DNA from: Candidatus Kaiserbacteria bacterium
GTDB lineage: Bacteria; Patescibacteriota; Minisyncoccia; Phycocordibacterales; UBA918
Assembly (NCBI GenBank): GCA_003245875.1
Contig: QKBW01000020.1
Span: 1 to 20,051, forward strand
Reading direction: 5' to 3'
DNA length: 20,051 bases
Of this stretch, positions 6,868 through 13,286 are shown one piece after another. The notes beneath the pieces were generated by a model that saw only the letters and a list, made by a program, of their open reading frames with translations, did not search any database and was not told where the DNA came from. The translations under genes and the position numbers were made by a program. The first letter of the stretch is position 1. Each line of letters starts with the position of its first letter.

Positions 6868-6940
6868 CCGCCCATAGCTCAGCTGGTAGAGCAGACGGCT
6901 CTTAACCGTAAGGTCCAAGGTTCGAATCCTTGTGGGCGGA
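6868..6940 (+). tRNA. tRNA-Lys (anticodon CUU)
   Basis: 73-nt tRNA. The acceptor stem CCGCCCA/TGGGCGG pairs 6868-6874 with 6933-6939, and the discriminator is A6940. The D arm AGCTCAGCTGGTAGAGC is canonical. The loop CTCTTAA carries CTT at 6901-6903. The outermost anticodon-stem pair (27-43) is G-A rather than Watson-Crick. The T arm is CAAGG-TTCGAAT-CCTTG. No CCA is encoded (CAAAGG follows). Confidence 0.95.
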
Positions 6941-6949
6941 CAAAGGTAA

Positions 6950-6989
6950 AAAAAACAGAACACTGACGTACGTCAGTGTTCTGTTTTTT
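6950..6989. terminator. bidirectional terminator between tRNA-Lys and trhO
   Basis: A perfect 40-base palindrome centred between 6969 and 6970, with A-run and T-run ends. It gives a long stem and U-tract in both directions, terminating the plus-strand tRNA unit and the minus-strand trhO, whose stop is at 7036-7038. Confidence 0.93.
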
Positions 6990-7035
6990 AAGAAAGCAAA
7001 CTGCTTTAGACTGCTTTGTTGGCTTCCAGTCTATA

Positions 7036-8073
7036 TTACTTCCGCAGAGGTGTTTTCTTAAAGTGTCCACGCATTTTTTTGGCATAGTATCGCGCGTAAC
7101 GCTTTTTCCATTTTGGAGGTAACTTATCTAACAGCTGACACTTGTACGAGCAATACCCTTTTTTCTTTTCTACACAAGTCGGACAGCCGATGAAAAGTGT
7201 ATGGCATGGCTGGAACTTACAGTGATAGTGGGTATCACATTTTTCCTTATGACATAAATGGCAGGTCGCAATGACCTCGTCACCGATAGTTTCTGCCAAG
7301 CGCTCATCAAACACAAAGTTTTTGCCTTTGAACTTATTGGGCAAGTTGTCCCTATCGATTTGATGTCGGTAATCGATCACGCCACCCTTAAGATGTTTGA
7401 CGTTGGTAAAACCGTTATGTTTGAGCCAAGCACTTGCTTTCTCACAGCGAATACCGCCGGTGCAGTAGAGAGCAATCTTTTTATCCTTATACTTTTCCAG
7501 CAAAGCCGGCGCATTAACCAGCTCAGACCGGAATGTCTCGACATCCGGCAACACCGCACCATCAAAATGGCCGATCTCACTTTCGTAATTGTTCCGCATA
7601 TCAACCACCACAGCATCGGGGCTGTTGATGTACTCGTTCATTTCTGCGGCCGTCAAATATTCGCCCGTATCACTCGGATTAAACGTTTCATCTTCAATAC
7701 CATCGGCGACGATCTTCTTACGCACCTTGATAGTGAGCTTGTAGAATGACGGCACTACTCCTTCTTCAACCGCAATTTTGTATGGAACACTTTGTAGCTC
7801 AGGCAATGTTTTATTAAACGCATCAAATTGATCCCAGAGTTTCGTTGGCACATTCATCTGAGCATTGATACCTTCTGCGGCAACGTATATGCGCCCCAAA
7901 CAACCAAGCGCCCCCCAACGTTCCAATAATTTTGCACGAAATGCCTCCGGATCGGCAATTGGCACATAGCGGTAAAATGAAACGGTGGTACGTGCGATAC
8001 CGTCAGCTTGTATTGCCGCCTTCTTTTCGGCCCGGGAGCGAAGATCTCGTGATGGTTTTGATTTCATGGTCAT
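7036..8073 (-). CDS. trhO: tRNA uridine-34 hydroxylase TrhO, rhodanese-related
   Basis: 345 aa, about the length of E. coli TrhO (YceA). The family hydroxylates U34 of certain tRNAs to 5-hydroxyuridine using O2, widening wobble decoding. The N-terminal domain (about 28-120) has the family signature FYRYVPIADP and GRIYVAAEGINAQ. The rhodanese domain (about 138-240) has the DMRNNYESEIGHF loop and active-site cysteine C204 in YCTGGIRCEKAS. A cysteine-rich C-terminal module follows (C271, C274, C279, C285, C290, C297, C300, C308, C312), probably metal-binding, then a basic tail. Two ATGs, at 8073 and 8067, are possible and neither has an SD. It stands alone, convergent with tRNA-Lys. The match to YceA is strong through the core; O2 dependence is known for the family, not shown here. 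Confidence 0.92.
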   Translation of the reverse strand: MTMKSKPSRDLRSRAEKKAAIQADGIARTTVSFYRYVPIADPEAFRAKLLERWGALGCLGRIYVAAEGINAQMNVPTKLWDQFDAFNKTLPELQSVPYKIAVEEGVVPSFYKLTIKVRKKIVADGIEDETFNPSDTGEYLTAAEMNEYINSPDAVVVDMRNNYESEIGHFDGAVLPDVETFRSELVNAPALLEKYKDKKIALYCTGGIRCEKASAWLKHNGFTNVKHLKGGVIDYRHQIDRDNLPNKFKGKNFVFDERLAETIGDEVIATCHLCHKEKCDTHYHCKFQPCHTLFIGCPTCVEKKKGYCSYKCQLLDKLPPKWKKRYARYYAKKMRGHFKKTPLRK

Positions 8074-8116
8074 CAGTATAGTAAAGCTCGATGATTATGT
8101 AAAACGTTTTATTCTA

Positions 8117-8143
8117 GGCCGTTTTTGCTACGCAAAAACGGCC
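8117..8143. repeat. 12-bp palindrome between trhO and the SPFH promoter
   Basis: GGCCGTTTTTGC and its complement flank a TAC loop. No T-run follows on either strand and both flanking genes point away, so it is not a terminator for them. It has the same very short loop and perfect arms as the GC-rich palindromes at 4341 and 16648, but another sequence. Confidence 0.6.
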
Positions 8144-8151
8144 CCGTATCA

Positions 8152-8180
8152 TTGACTTTTAGTGTTTTTTGTGCTAATAT
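8152..8180 (+). promoter_or_regulatory. strong sigma-70 promoter of the SPFH operon
   Basis: TTGACT (8152-8157), a 17-base spacer and TAATAT (8175-8180) preceded by TGC. It combines near-consensus -35 and -10 boxes with an extended -10, the best promoter in the window. The expected start is near 8187, leaving a leader of about 165 bases before the SPFH ATG. Confidence 0.75.
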
Positions 8181-8186
8181 ACTGGA

Positions 8187-8351
8187 TAAGCGGGCGCTGC
8201 CCTTTTCCCTCCTCTCTTCCCTCTCTTGTTAGCTTTAAGGCACAAGAACAGGCAATGAGAAACGAGTGAAAAAGGCAGCGACGGCCGCGCATATAAACTT
8301 GGTGGCTCGGGCTCCGCCCTCGCCACCACTGTTCCTTGAAAGGATCAGACA
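8187..8351 (+). other. structured 5' leader of the SPFH operon
   Basis: The leader can fold into a large element in which 8195-8207 (CGCTGCCCTTTTC) pairs with 8268-8280 with one mismatch and encloses a smaller CTTGT/ACAAG helix (8225-8229, 8242-8246). A second hairpin at 8301-8327 has GGTGGC/GCCACC closing a GGG/CCC inner stem. An SD (AAAGGA, 8339-8344) follows 11 bases later. The 8207-8225 stretch is pyrimidine-rich. It contains no ORF with its own SD and fits no riboswitch class I recognise. Regulatory function is inferred from length and structure. Confidence 0.5.
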
Positions 8352-9332
8352 ATGAACACTCTCCAAGCACGTGACGAATACGTCACCCGCGATCGAAAGG
8401 GTCGTGCCGCTTTCTTCTTCAGTGCCACTGGTATTATTCTCGTACTTCCCACCATCATCTTCTCCCTGATCGGCTTGAAGATGTCATGGCCGCAACTCGG
8501 GTGGCTCCTCGGCCTCCCGGCCGGAGTCGGGCTCTGGTTCTACTTGGTCCCTGAAATGCATTTTCGGGTGAGTGGAAACAAGTACCTACTGGCAACCGGT
8601 GGCAACGGTGAAAACATTCCCTTTGGCCCCGGCTTCTTTCGCTTCCGGTACCCCTGGGACAAGCCGCGTGAAGATGGCAACTACTCGGCCGACGTGATCG
8701 ACATCGACGCCAAAGAGACTGTGGCCTGCAGCGACGGCATCAGTGTAGATGTTGTGATGCAGATCGGTTACCAGATTGCGCCTTCCTACCTGGACACGTA
8801 CGACGCGATCAACAGAACAAGTATCGGTCCGTTCATCAACGCAAAGGTGCGCGCTTGGCTGAGCCAGCATCTCGTGCAGATGACCTCCGACACCGCTCGC
8901 ACCAACATTTCCAACGTTGAAACTGAAGCCAGGCGTCATCTCCAAGGCACACTGCTTGACGAGCTGGCAAAAAAGTTCGGCATCCGAGTACCTGTCGTCA
9001 ATATCCAGTCGATCGACCTGACGCCGCAAGTGCAGAAAGCCCGTGACGCTGGTGCCGAAACTAGAGCACTGCTCGACGCTGTCGGCCGTGCTCTTGTCGG
9101 AGACCAAGAAGAAAACGGCCTGTTCGGTTTTGCTCTGGCCTCTCAAAGACTGGCTGAAGGCAAGATCACGCAAGCCGCCTTCAATGCAGCCCTCAATACC
9201 GCCCGCGGCCAAGGTGGCGACATCAAGTACACCGTCCAAGACTTCAACATCAACGGCCTGGGCGATCTGTCGCCAGAAGCTGCTGCAGCTGCTGCGGCTG
9301 CCTTTAAGGCAACCCTGGGCAAAAACAAGTAG
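8352..9332 (+). CDS. SPFH/band-7 domain membrane protein
   Basis: 326 aa. SPFH (stomatin/prohibitin/flotillin/HflK-C) proteins form large membrane-bound assemblies that organise or protect membrane proteins. Two hydrophobic segments lie at about 19-41 and 46-66, followed by a band-7-like region of about 68-230 (VSGNKYLLATGG, then IDAKETVACSDGISVDVVMQIGYQI, then VNIQSIDLTPQVQKA). A helical tail rich in alanine follows, with nine consecutive Ala at 310-318 region. Start: SD AAAGGA at 8339-8344, 7 bases before the ATG. Its high GC and regular codon choice differ from the neighbouring minus-strand genes. It is transcribed from the strong promoter at 8152 through a structured leader, with a small membrane protein immediately downstream (SD overlapping this stop codon). 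The NfeD partner often found beside bacterial SPFH genes is not recognisable here. SPFH assignment fairly sure; specific role unknown. Confidence 0.75.
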   Translation: MNTLQARDEYVTRDRKGRAAFFFSATGIILVLPTIIFSLIGLKMSWPQLGWLLGLPAGVGLWFYLVPEMHFRVSGNKYLLATGGNGENIPFGPGFFRFRYPWDKPREDGNYSADVIDIDAKETVACSDGISVDVVMQIGYQIAPSYLDTYDAINRTSIGPFINAKVRAWLSQHLVQMTSDTARTNISNVETEARRHLQGTLLDELAKKFGIRVPVVNIQSIDLTPQVQKARDAGAETRALLDAVGRALVGDQEENGLFGFALASQRLAEGKITQAAFNAALNTARGQGGDIKYTVQDFNINGLGDLSPEAAAAAAAAFKATLGKNK

Positions 9333-9344
9333 GAGGCGACAAGA

Positions 9345-9776
9345 ATGTCGACAACCGCAACTTCGTCGGCCAACCTGGGAGCGGAAGACTCCGCTGGCCG
9401 CAAAAGCTATCGGAAATATGCGACGGGTATGTTCGGTGGGATACTGTTGTCCGCCGGGTTCATCCTTCTGCTGTCCACAGACTTCAGCTCATGGGGATGG
9501 ACAGGGACGGGCTCGTCTGGATCAATCACGCCAGCGGTGAACGAATACTTCACCGCCCCGCCGGCTGGGCAACCGCCCATGAAGATCAACCTTGCTGGCG
9601 TCCTCTGGTGCCTCGATGAGGACCTTGACGATGACGGGGTTTGGGAAACCAGGCACCGCAACGTCGAGGACGGTATCGAGATCAACTCGACCTCGGGAAA
9701 GCCGGCTGAGTTCGCTCTCATCCGATCTTCGAGCCGGGCGGCACTGAATGACGCAGGGTGTTTCCCATCCAAATGA
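9345..9776 (+). CDS. small membrane-anchored protein, partner gene of SPFH
   Basis: 143 aa, family not recognised. A Ser/Thr/Ala-rich cytoplasmic start of about 20 residues, a basic RKSYRKY stretch, one membrane helix at about 27-45, then an outside domain of about 95 residues. That domain has an acidic DEDLDDDG segment (91-98) that could bind a cation, and two cysteines (C89, C139) able to form a disulfide. Start: perfect AGGAGG at 9331-9336, overlapping the TAG of the SPFH gene, 8 bases before the ATG, indicating tight coupling. A terminator follows within 70 bases, so the operon has two genes. I infer a functional link with the SPFH protein from this arrangement alone. Confidence 0.75.
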   Translation: MSTTATSSANLGAEDSAGRKSYRKYATGMFGGILLSAGFILLLSTDFSSWGWTGTGSSGSITPAVNEYFTAPPAGQPPMKINLAGVLWCLDEDLDDDGVWETRHRNVEDGIEINSTSGKPAEFALIRSSSRAALNDAGCFPSK

Positions 9777-9783
9777 TCCTTTT

Positions 9784-9801
9784 GGCGGCCGCCAGGCCGC
9801 C
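9784..9801. repeat. small GC hairpin after the SPFH operon
   Basis: GGCGGCC and GGCCGCC arms around GCCA. It lies just after the stop codon of the second SPFH-operon gene and before the main terminator. No T-run follows; it may stabilise the mRNA end. Confidence 0.5.
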
Positions 9802-9812
9802 AACCAAAACAA

Positions 9813-9846
9813 AGCGCCGCCCCACCCGGGACGGCGCTCTTTTTTA
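9813..9846. terminator. terminator of the SPFH operon, probably bidirectional
   Basis: AGCGCCG (9813-9819) pairs with CGGCGCT (9832-9838) around a C/G-rich inner segment, followed by CTTTTTTAT on the plus strand. On the minus strand the stem is followed by TTTGTTTT, so it may also end the pilin-like cluster whose last gene stops at 9863. Confidence 0.85.
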
Positions 9847-9862
9847 TATGGAATCTTATGAA

Positions 9863-10177
9863 CTACTGCAATTGTGGGCCGGAAAAGGTTCCCTCTGCAC
9901 TATCCTGTACACTAATATCAAAAGTATTGGCAGCAATACTCAAAATAGCATACGCCGACACCATGACCAGGAAGCCAACGACACCCCATAAAAGATGTTG
10001 CCGGCCGGACGTTCGTGCCTTTTCATCAGACGCATTCAGTACATACTGCAGCCCACCCCAAATGAAGACCAGCACCGAAATAGCCATCAAAAGCACGATC
10101 AGAGGTACCACAATAATCTCGTTGATCTTGGCAACAAATCGCAGTGCAATATCGGTTCCAGCAGCGTAAGCTATCAT
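9863..10177 (-). CDS. small two-helix membrane protein, T4SS pilin-like
   Basis: 104 aa, last gene of the cluster. Two hydrophobic helices (about 21-43 and 62-83) are separated by a short charged loop (ASDEKARTSGRQ). The second helix has the family-like wording LLWGVVGFLVMVSAYAIL. No cleavable signal is obvious. The layout matches VirB2/TrbC-type pilins and the pilin-like proteins common in CPR genomes. It is most similar to the 123-aa product of the gene immediately upstream (WGVVGFLVMVS versus WAVVGFVLMVS). No SD is seen; a 10-bp hairpin lies in the 56-base gap upstream. Family by layout; function inferred. Confidence 0.7.
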   Translation of the reverse strand: MIAYAAGTDIALRFVAKINEIIVVPLIVLLMAISVLVFIWGGLQYVLNASDEKARTSGRQHLLWGVVGFLVMVSAYAILSIAANTFDISVQDSAEGTFSGPQLQ

Positions 10178-10190
10178 ACGTAACTAAGTA

Positions 10191-10216
10191 CGTTGGAAGA
10201 TTACGCTCTTCCAACG
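10191..10216. repeat. 10-bp intergenic hairpin within the pilin-like cluster
   Basis: CGTTGGAAGA at 10191-10200 is exactly complementary to 10207-10216, with a 6-base loop. It lies between two minus-strand pilin-like genes. In the gene direction no T-run follows, so it is more likely an mRNA processing or stability hairpin than a terminator. Confidence 0.65.
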
Positions 10217-10233
10217 AGATCAGACACGTATCA

Positions 10234-10605
10234 CTATCGGGTGGTTGGTATCTCAGGAATATTGCGGATGGATTGATCATTGAGACCAAGACCATTTGCC
10301 AAGACATTCACGATACCCCATACAGAAACCATAAGTACAAAACCAACCACCGCCCAGATCATGTACTGTTTTCCTTCGTCTCGTTCGTCAGTCTTATCAG
10401 ATCGAATGAAAAATTTAAAGGCTCCCCACAAAAATGCAATAAAGGCAACAGCAAATACCAAAGGAACAAGATATCCATTGATAAAGCCCATAACGTTGGT
10501 GACCGAATCACCGATCTTGCCAAAATTATTCTCACCAAGCTGTGCAAAAGCAAATAGTGGTGAGAGTGTTAGAACTGCGATACTTCCTGTGATCAATTTT
10601 TTCAT
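10234..10605 (-). CDS. secreted two-helix membrane protein, T4SS pilin-like
   Basis: 123 aa. A typical signal peptide (MKK, hydrophobic core, AFA cleavage near residue 21) is followed by a short extracytoplasmic segment and two helices (about 44-66, 81-103). Between them is the charged loop RSDKTDERDEGKQ, the layout of VirB2/TrbC-type pilins and of the CPR T4SS-pilin family. The second helix WAVVGFVLMVSVWGIVNVL is close to that of the next gene. It has its own promoter candidate (-10 TATAAT at 10635-10640), so it and the downstream gene may be a sub-operon. No clear SD. The small size, signal peptide and tandem paralogs favour a structural membrane or surface subunit; that is inference. Confidence 0.75.
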   Translation of the reverse strand: MKKLITGSIAVLTLSPLFAFAQLGENNFGKIGDSVTNVMGFINGYLVPLVFAVAFIAFLWGAFKFFIRSDKTDERDEGKQYMIWAVVGFVLMVSVWGIVNVLANGLGLNDQSIRNIPEIPTTR

Positions 10606-10634
10606 ACTTCTAAAATAATTAACTTTGTAAGTAT

Positions 10635-10640
10635 ATTATA
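10635..10640 (-). promoter_or_regulatory. -10 box of an internal promoter in the pilin-like cluster
   Basis: Perfect TATAAT on the minus strand, with a possible GTTAAA -35 box 16 bases upstream. Transcription would start near 10628, about 23 bases before the ATG at 10605. The surrounding 82-base gap holds no gene. Confidence 0.55.
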
Positions 10641-10687
10641 CCTAGCTTATGAGTGATTTAACGGTTTGCTGTGGAGAACAATACAAG

Positions 10688-10939
10688 CTATGAACCAAAT
10701 AAAGAGCTCTTTAGCAAAGCCACTAAACCCCACAAACCTGCTAACACTACCAGAACAACAACTCCGGAAATAATCGTACTTTTACCACTGTCGATTGCCT
10801 TCTGATCGCCACCATGAATGATCCAACCGTCTACCACCCGCCAAACAATGATCAAAAAAATTAAGCCAAACAAAAGTGGCACCACACGATATATTAGGCT
10901 TACTAGCATCCCAACCAATCCAGAGAAAGTATAATCCAT
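10688..10939 (-). CDS. small two-helix membrane protein, pilin-like
   Basis: 83 aa, the shortest of the set. Two helices (about 9-33 and 55-77) flank a loop with GGDQKAIDSGKS. There is no signal peptide and no C-terminal tail. The layout (helix, short polar loop with a Gly-Lys or Gly-Arg turn, helix) is shared with the four other small membrane proteins in this cluster. It starts 9 bases after the stop of the gene upstream, so they are probably co-transcribed. No SD. Function unknown; assignment to the pilin-like group is by layout, without a recognisable motif. Confidence 0.65.
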   Translation of the reverse strand: MDYTFSGLVGMLVSLIYRVVPLLFGLIFLIIVWRVVDGWIIHGGDQKAIDSGKSTIISGVVVLVVLAGLWGLVALLKSSLFGS

Positions 10940-10948
10940 AGAAAATCA

Positions 10949-11380
10949 TTACACGCCAAAGGCATCAATGGTGCCTTGGATAACTGCCAAAATAATATTG
11001 GCCCCCAAAATAATGAGACCTCCAATAACTGCATAAAGAAGTGCCAGACTGGCCTTTTTTACTTCCTCCGGTTTTCCTTGAGCCATTACATATCGGAAGC
11101 CGGCAAAGATGATGTAGAGAACGATTAAAGGAACGGCAAAGATAAGCAAGATGCTCAGGATAGACATAAAGAACTCAGTAAGACTGTTGGCGGCTAGTGG
11201 GTTGGTTAATGTAATGGAACCACCACTACTTGTCGTATTGTCTCCAGAGCTAGTATAGGTAGAGGTATTGTTTCCAGAGCTAGTATACGAGGAAGAACCT
11301 CCATTAGCATATACCGGTGAAAACTGCCCAAAAAGCAATGTCAGGAACACGGCAGGAATTACAAAAAGTTTTTTATTCAT
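10949..11380 (-). CDS. secreted pilin-like membrane protein with a Ser/Thr repeat region
   Basis: 143 aa from the ATG at 11380. A TTG two codons earlier would overlap the upstream stop, but the MNKK start gives a standard signal peptide (1-25, ending VYA). A low-complexity Ser/Thr/Asn/Gly region follows (about 27-55), with two copies of a ten-residue unit containing TYTSSG-type wording. Then come two helices (about 70-95, 112-134) separated by QGKPEEVKKAS. The helices and loop match the T4SS-pilin layout well (FAGFRYVMAQGKPEEVKKA is typical of this CPR family). The extracytoplasmic Ser/Thr/Asn region is a plausible surface linker or modification target. It starts 2 bases after the solute-binding gene ends, so the two are probably one transcript. 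Confidence 0.75.
   Translation of the reverse strand: MNKKLFVIPAVFLTLLFGQFSPVYANGGSSSYTSSGNNTSTYTSSGDNTTSSGGSITLTNPLAANSLTEFFMSILSILLIFAVPLIVLYIIFAGFRYVMAQGKPEEVKKASLALLYAVIGGLIILGANIILAVIQGTIDAFGV
11236..11287. repeat. 30-bp tandem repeat in a pilin-like gene
   Basis: Two 22-base blocks, 11236-11257 and 11266-11287, differ at one position and are offset by 30 bases (10 codons). They encode the duplicated Ser/Thr unit of the secreted pilin-like protein. The in-frame period means copy-number change would keep the frame. Confidence 0.75.
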
Positions 11381-11382
11381 AC

Positions 11383-12690
11383 TCAATACGCTAAAATTAT
11401 TCTATCAAGAGCATCCCGAACGGCTTCGCTTACCGTAGATCGGTTGCTGGCAACGTCCTCAACCATAGTCTGAAATGCACTGTTTGTGGTTGAAAGATTT
11501 GGTGATAACCAACCCCGCGCAATCAACGCCGCTTGATAGGTTACTGCCTCAAAAGCACCATCACTACTACCCATCAAGCTACGCTCAACCGGTACCATAG
11601 TAAGGGCACGCGCCAGTTTTTGTTGGTTTTCTGGCTTCGCAAGTACAACCGCTGCATTAAAGGCACCATTGTGGTTACTCGACGCTCGTGGAATTGCCAA
11701 CCCATAAAACGTACCGTAATCTCGCTGCACTGTTGCACCCGAACCTTGTGGTGGAATAGCTACATCAAAATTAAGGTTTGGGTTTTTGTCCTCCAGATAC
11801 GGAGCTTCACTAGTGTGGCCAAAATAGAGAGCCAAACTACCACCAATAAACTGCAACTGATCTTGCGGCAGCGCGCGGTTCCATGTATATAGCGAACTCG
11901 CCGGATTGGCGAAATCGGCATAAAACTGCAGGACACTTTCTAATGGGGGTCGACCACTGCTCACATTATCGTTAAGCTCCACCACATACTTGTTATTCTG
12001 CTCGCTCACCATCTTACTGCCGGCCTGTAACAACAAAACCGATAAAACACCATAGGCATTTTCTACGTTGCGATACTCCCCAAACGCAACGGTACTTTGA
12101 TTAAGTGCGCGTGCTGCATCTTGTTTTGTTAGAGTGGTTATATAACTTCCAACCAACTGTTCCCATGTTTGTGGCGGATTAGCGAAACCGGCAGAAGCGA
12201 GTAGATCACGATTCCAATACATCAAAAGCGGATCAACAAGCAAGGGGATCGCATATAAACCATCATTCAGGGCAAATATTTCCGCCCCATCTATAAAACG
12301 ACTCTTGATCTCGCGCTCAGAGAAGCCAGTTGTGGTATAGGGAATGGGTAACAACTTACTTCGCTGACGAACCAGCTCCGTATGCGGCAAGATCACCAGA
12401 TCCGGGGATCGCCCCTCAGCAATAGCGTTCACCAGATCATTTGAAAATGTCTCCGGGCGTACGTACACATAATCAACCACTGAAAACGCATCATCTTTAT
12501 CCGTAATGCTATTAAGCACTTCTTTCACCGTCTGGTACGGTAATGTACCCCAGATGGTCACCGCTTCGCCATAGGCTAATTGCGCAGTGGAAGATGGGGC
12601 CTTGTAGAAACGAATTAATACCAAACTGGCGAGCGCCAAAAAAGCAAATGCAACAATGAGAACGATCTGAAACGGTCGTGAGGTTGGCAT
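11383..12690 (-). CDS. extracellular solute-binding-like protein, membrane-anchored
   Basis: 435 aa. An N-terminal helix (about 7-27) has no lipobox cysteine, so it is probably an uncleaved anchor. The rest resembles family 1 sugar-binding proteins of ABC importers: VTIWGTLP near residue 44, PDLVILP in the first lobe, YAIPLLVDPLLMYWNRDLLASAGFANPPQTWEQL (the strongest match), then the later FDVAIPPQGSG and YGLAIPRAS strands. No ABC permease or ATPase gene is nearby, so transport is not supported by context. It sits among pilin-like genes, one base after the methyltransferase and two before a pilin-like gene. It could be a surface receptor or an assembly component. A TATAAT inside the end of the upstream gene may add a promoter. 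Confidence 0.82.
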   Translation of the reverse strand: MPTSRPFQIVLIVAFAFLALASLVLIRFYKAPSSTAQLAYGEAVTIWGTLPYQTVKEVLNSITDKDDAFSVVDYVYVRPETFSNDLVNAIAEGRSPDLVILPHTELVRQRSKLLPIPYTTTGFSEREIKSRFIDGAEIFALNDGLYAIPLLVDPLLMYWNRDLLASAGFANPPQTWEQLVGSYITTLTKQDAARALNQSTVAFGEYRNVENAYGVLSVLLLQAGSKMVSEQNNKYVVELNDNVSSGRPPLESVLQFYADFANPASSLYTWNRALPQDQLQFIGGSLALYFGHTSEAPYLEDKNPNLNFDVAIPPQGSGATVQRDYGTFYGLAIPRASSNHNGAFNAAVVLAKPENQQKLARALTMVPVERSLMGSSDGAFEAVTYQAALIARGWLSPNLSTTNSAFQTMVEDVASNRSTVSEAVRDALDRIILAY

Positions 12691-12691
12691 A

Positions 12692-13240
12692 CTATGGTAT
12701 ACGGAACATTATACCGTAATGATGGGGGCCGGCTGGAAAGTTGCGTTCATAAGTACAACCCGCGGCTTCAAAGAGAGCGCGCGCCTCGCGCTCAGTAAAT
12801 ACTGACTGTGGCTGTGGCCCGAGGCCACCAAACGATTCTGTCCAATCAATGATATAGAGACGTGCCCCTGGGCGCATCACGCGAATGATCTCAGCAACTC
12901 CCGTTTGCTTGTCTTCAATCTGAAAGAGTGTATTGACCAAAATACCCACCTCCACAATACGGTCCGGTATTTTAGTTCCGCCTACACTCTCAAGATCTCC
13001 CCAGACCGGCTTAACCCAGTTGTATTGTTTTGACCGTGCCAAACCAGCCACTGTTTCCACTAGATTTTTTTGAATATCACAGGCATAGACCACGCCGGTA
13101 CGACCGGTTGATTCCGCCAAGACCGGAATAAAATATCCCACACCAGCCCCAAAATCTGCCACAACCTCACCGGGTCGAATATGAAAATGTGATGACACTA
13201 CTTCTGGCTTTACAAAGCGTTCACTATGTTCAGAAGACAT
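12692..13240 (-). CDS. class I SAM-dependent methyltransferase
   Basis: 182 aa from the ATG at 13240. Motif I VADFGAGVGYF (27-37) and the acidic residue D55 (YACDIQ) after the second strand are the SAM-binding signatures. VMRPGARLYIIDW (121-133) fits the usual post-motif III strand. It resembles the UbiE/ArsM-like small methyltransferases; the substrate cannot be told. An upstream ATG at 13264 adds eight residues, but its sequence contains TATACT 9 bases before the 13240 ATG, which looks like a -10 box, so the shorter start (or near-leaderless expression) is more likely. It is followed one base later by the solute-binding gene. Confidence 0.85.
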   Translation of the reverse strand: MSSEHSERFVKPEVVSSHFHIRPGEVVADFGAGVGYFIPVLAESTGRTGVVYACDIQKNLVETVAGLARSKQYNWVKPVWGDLESVGGTKIPDRIVEVGILVNTLFQIEDKQTGVAEIIRVMRPGARLYIIDWTESFGGLGPQPQSVFTEREARALFEAAGCTYERNFPAGPHHYGIMFRIP

Positions 13241-13286
13241 ACAAAGATAGTATACCGCACTCACAAGATAACGAGTGTAAAGTTAT

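Noticed and set aside
6370..6940. Group I introns in the tRNAs, as known in some CPR genomes
   Set aside because: All five tRNAs in the window are uninterrupted and of normal length.
6311..7085. Minus-strand reading frames through the tRNA cluster
   Set aside because: They translate tRNA genes, a common artefact.
8117..8143. Palindrome as a terminator of trhO
   Set aside because: It lies upstream of trhO and no T-run follows on either strand.
8586..9239. 217-codon minus-strand reading frame opposite the SPFH gene
   Set aside because: Antisense to a gene with a promoter, SD and family match; the long frame comes from GC-rich codon bias.
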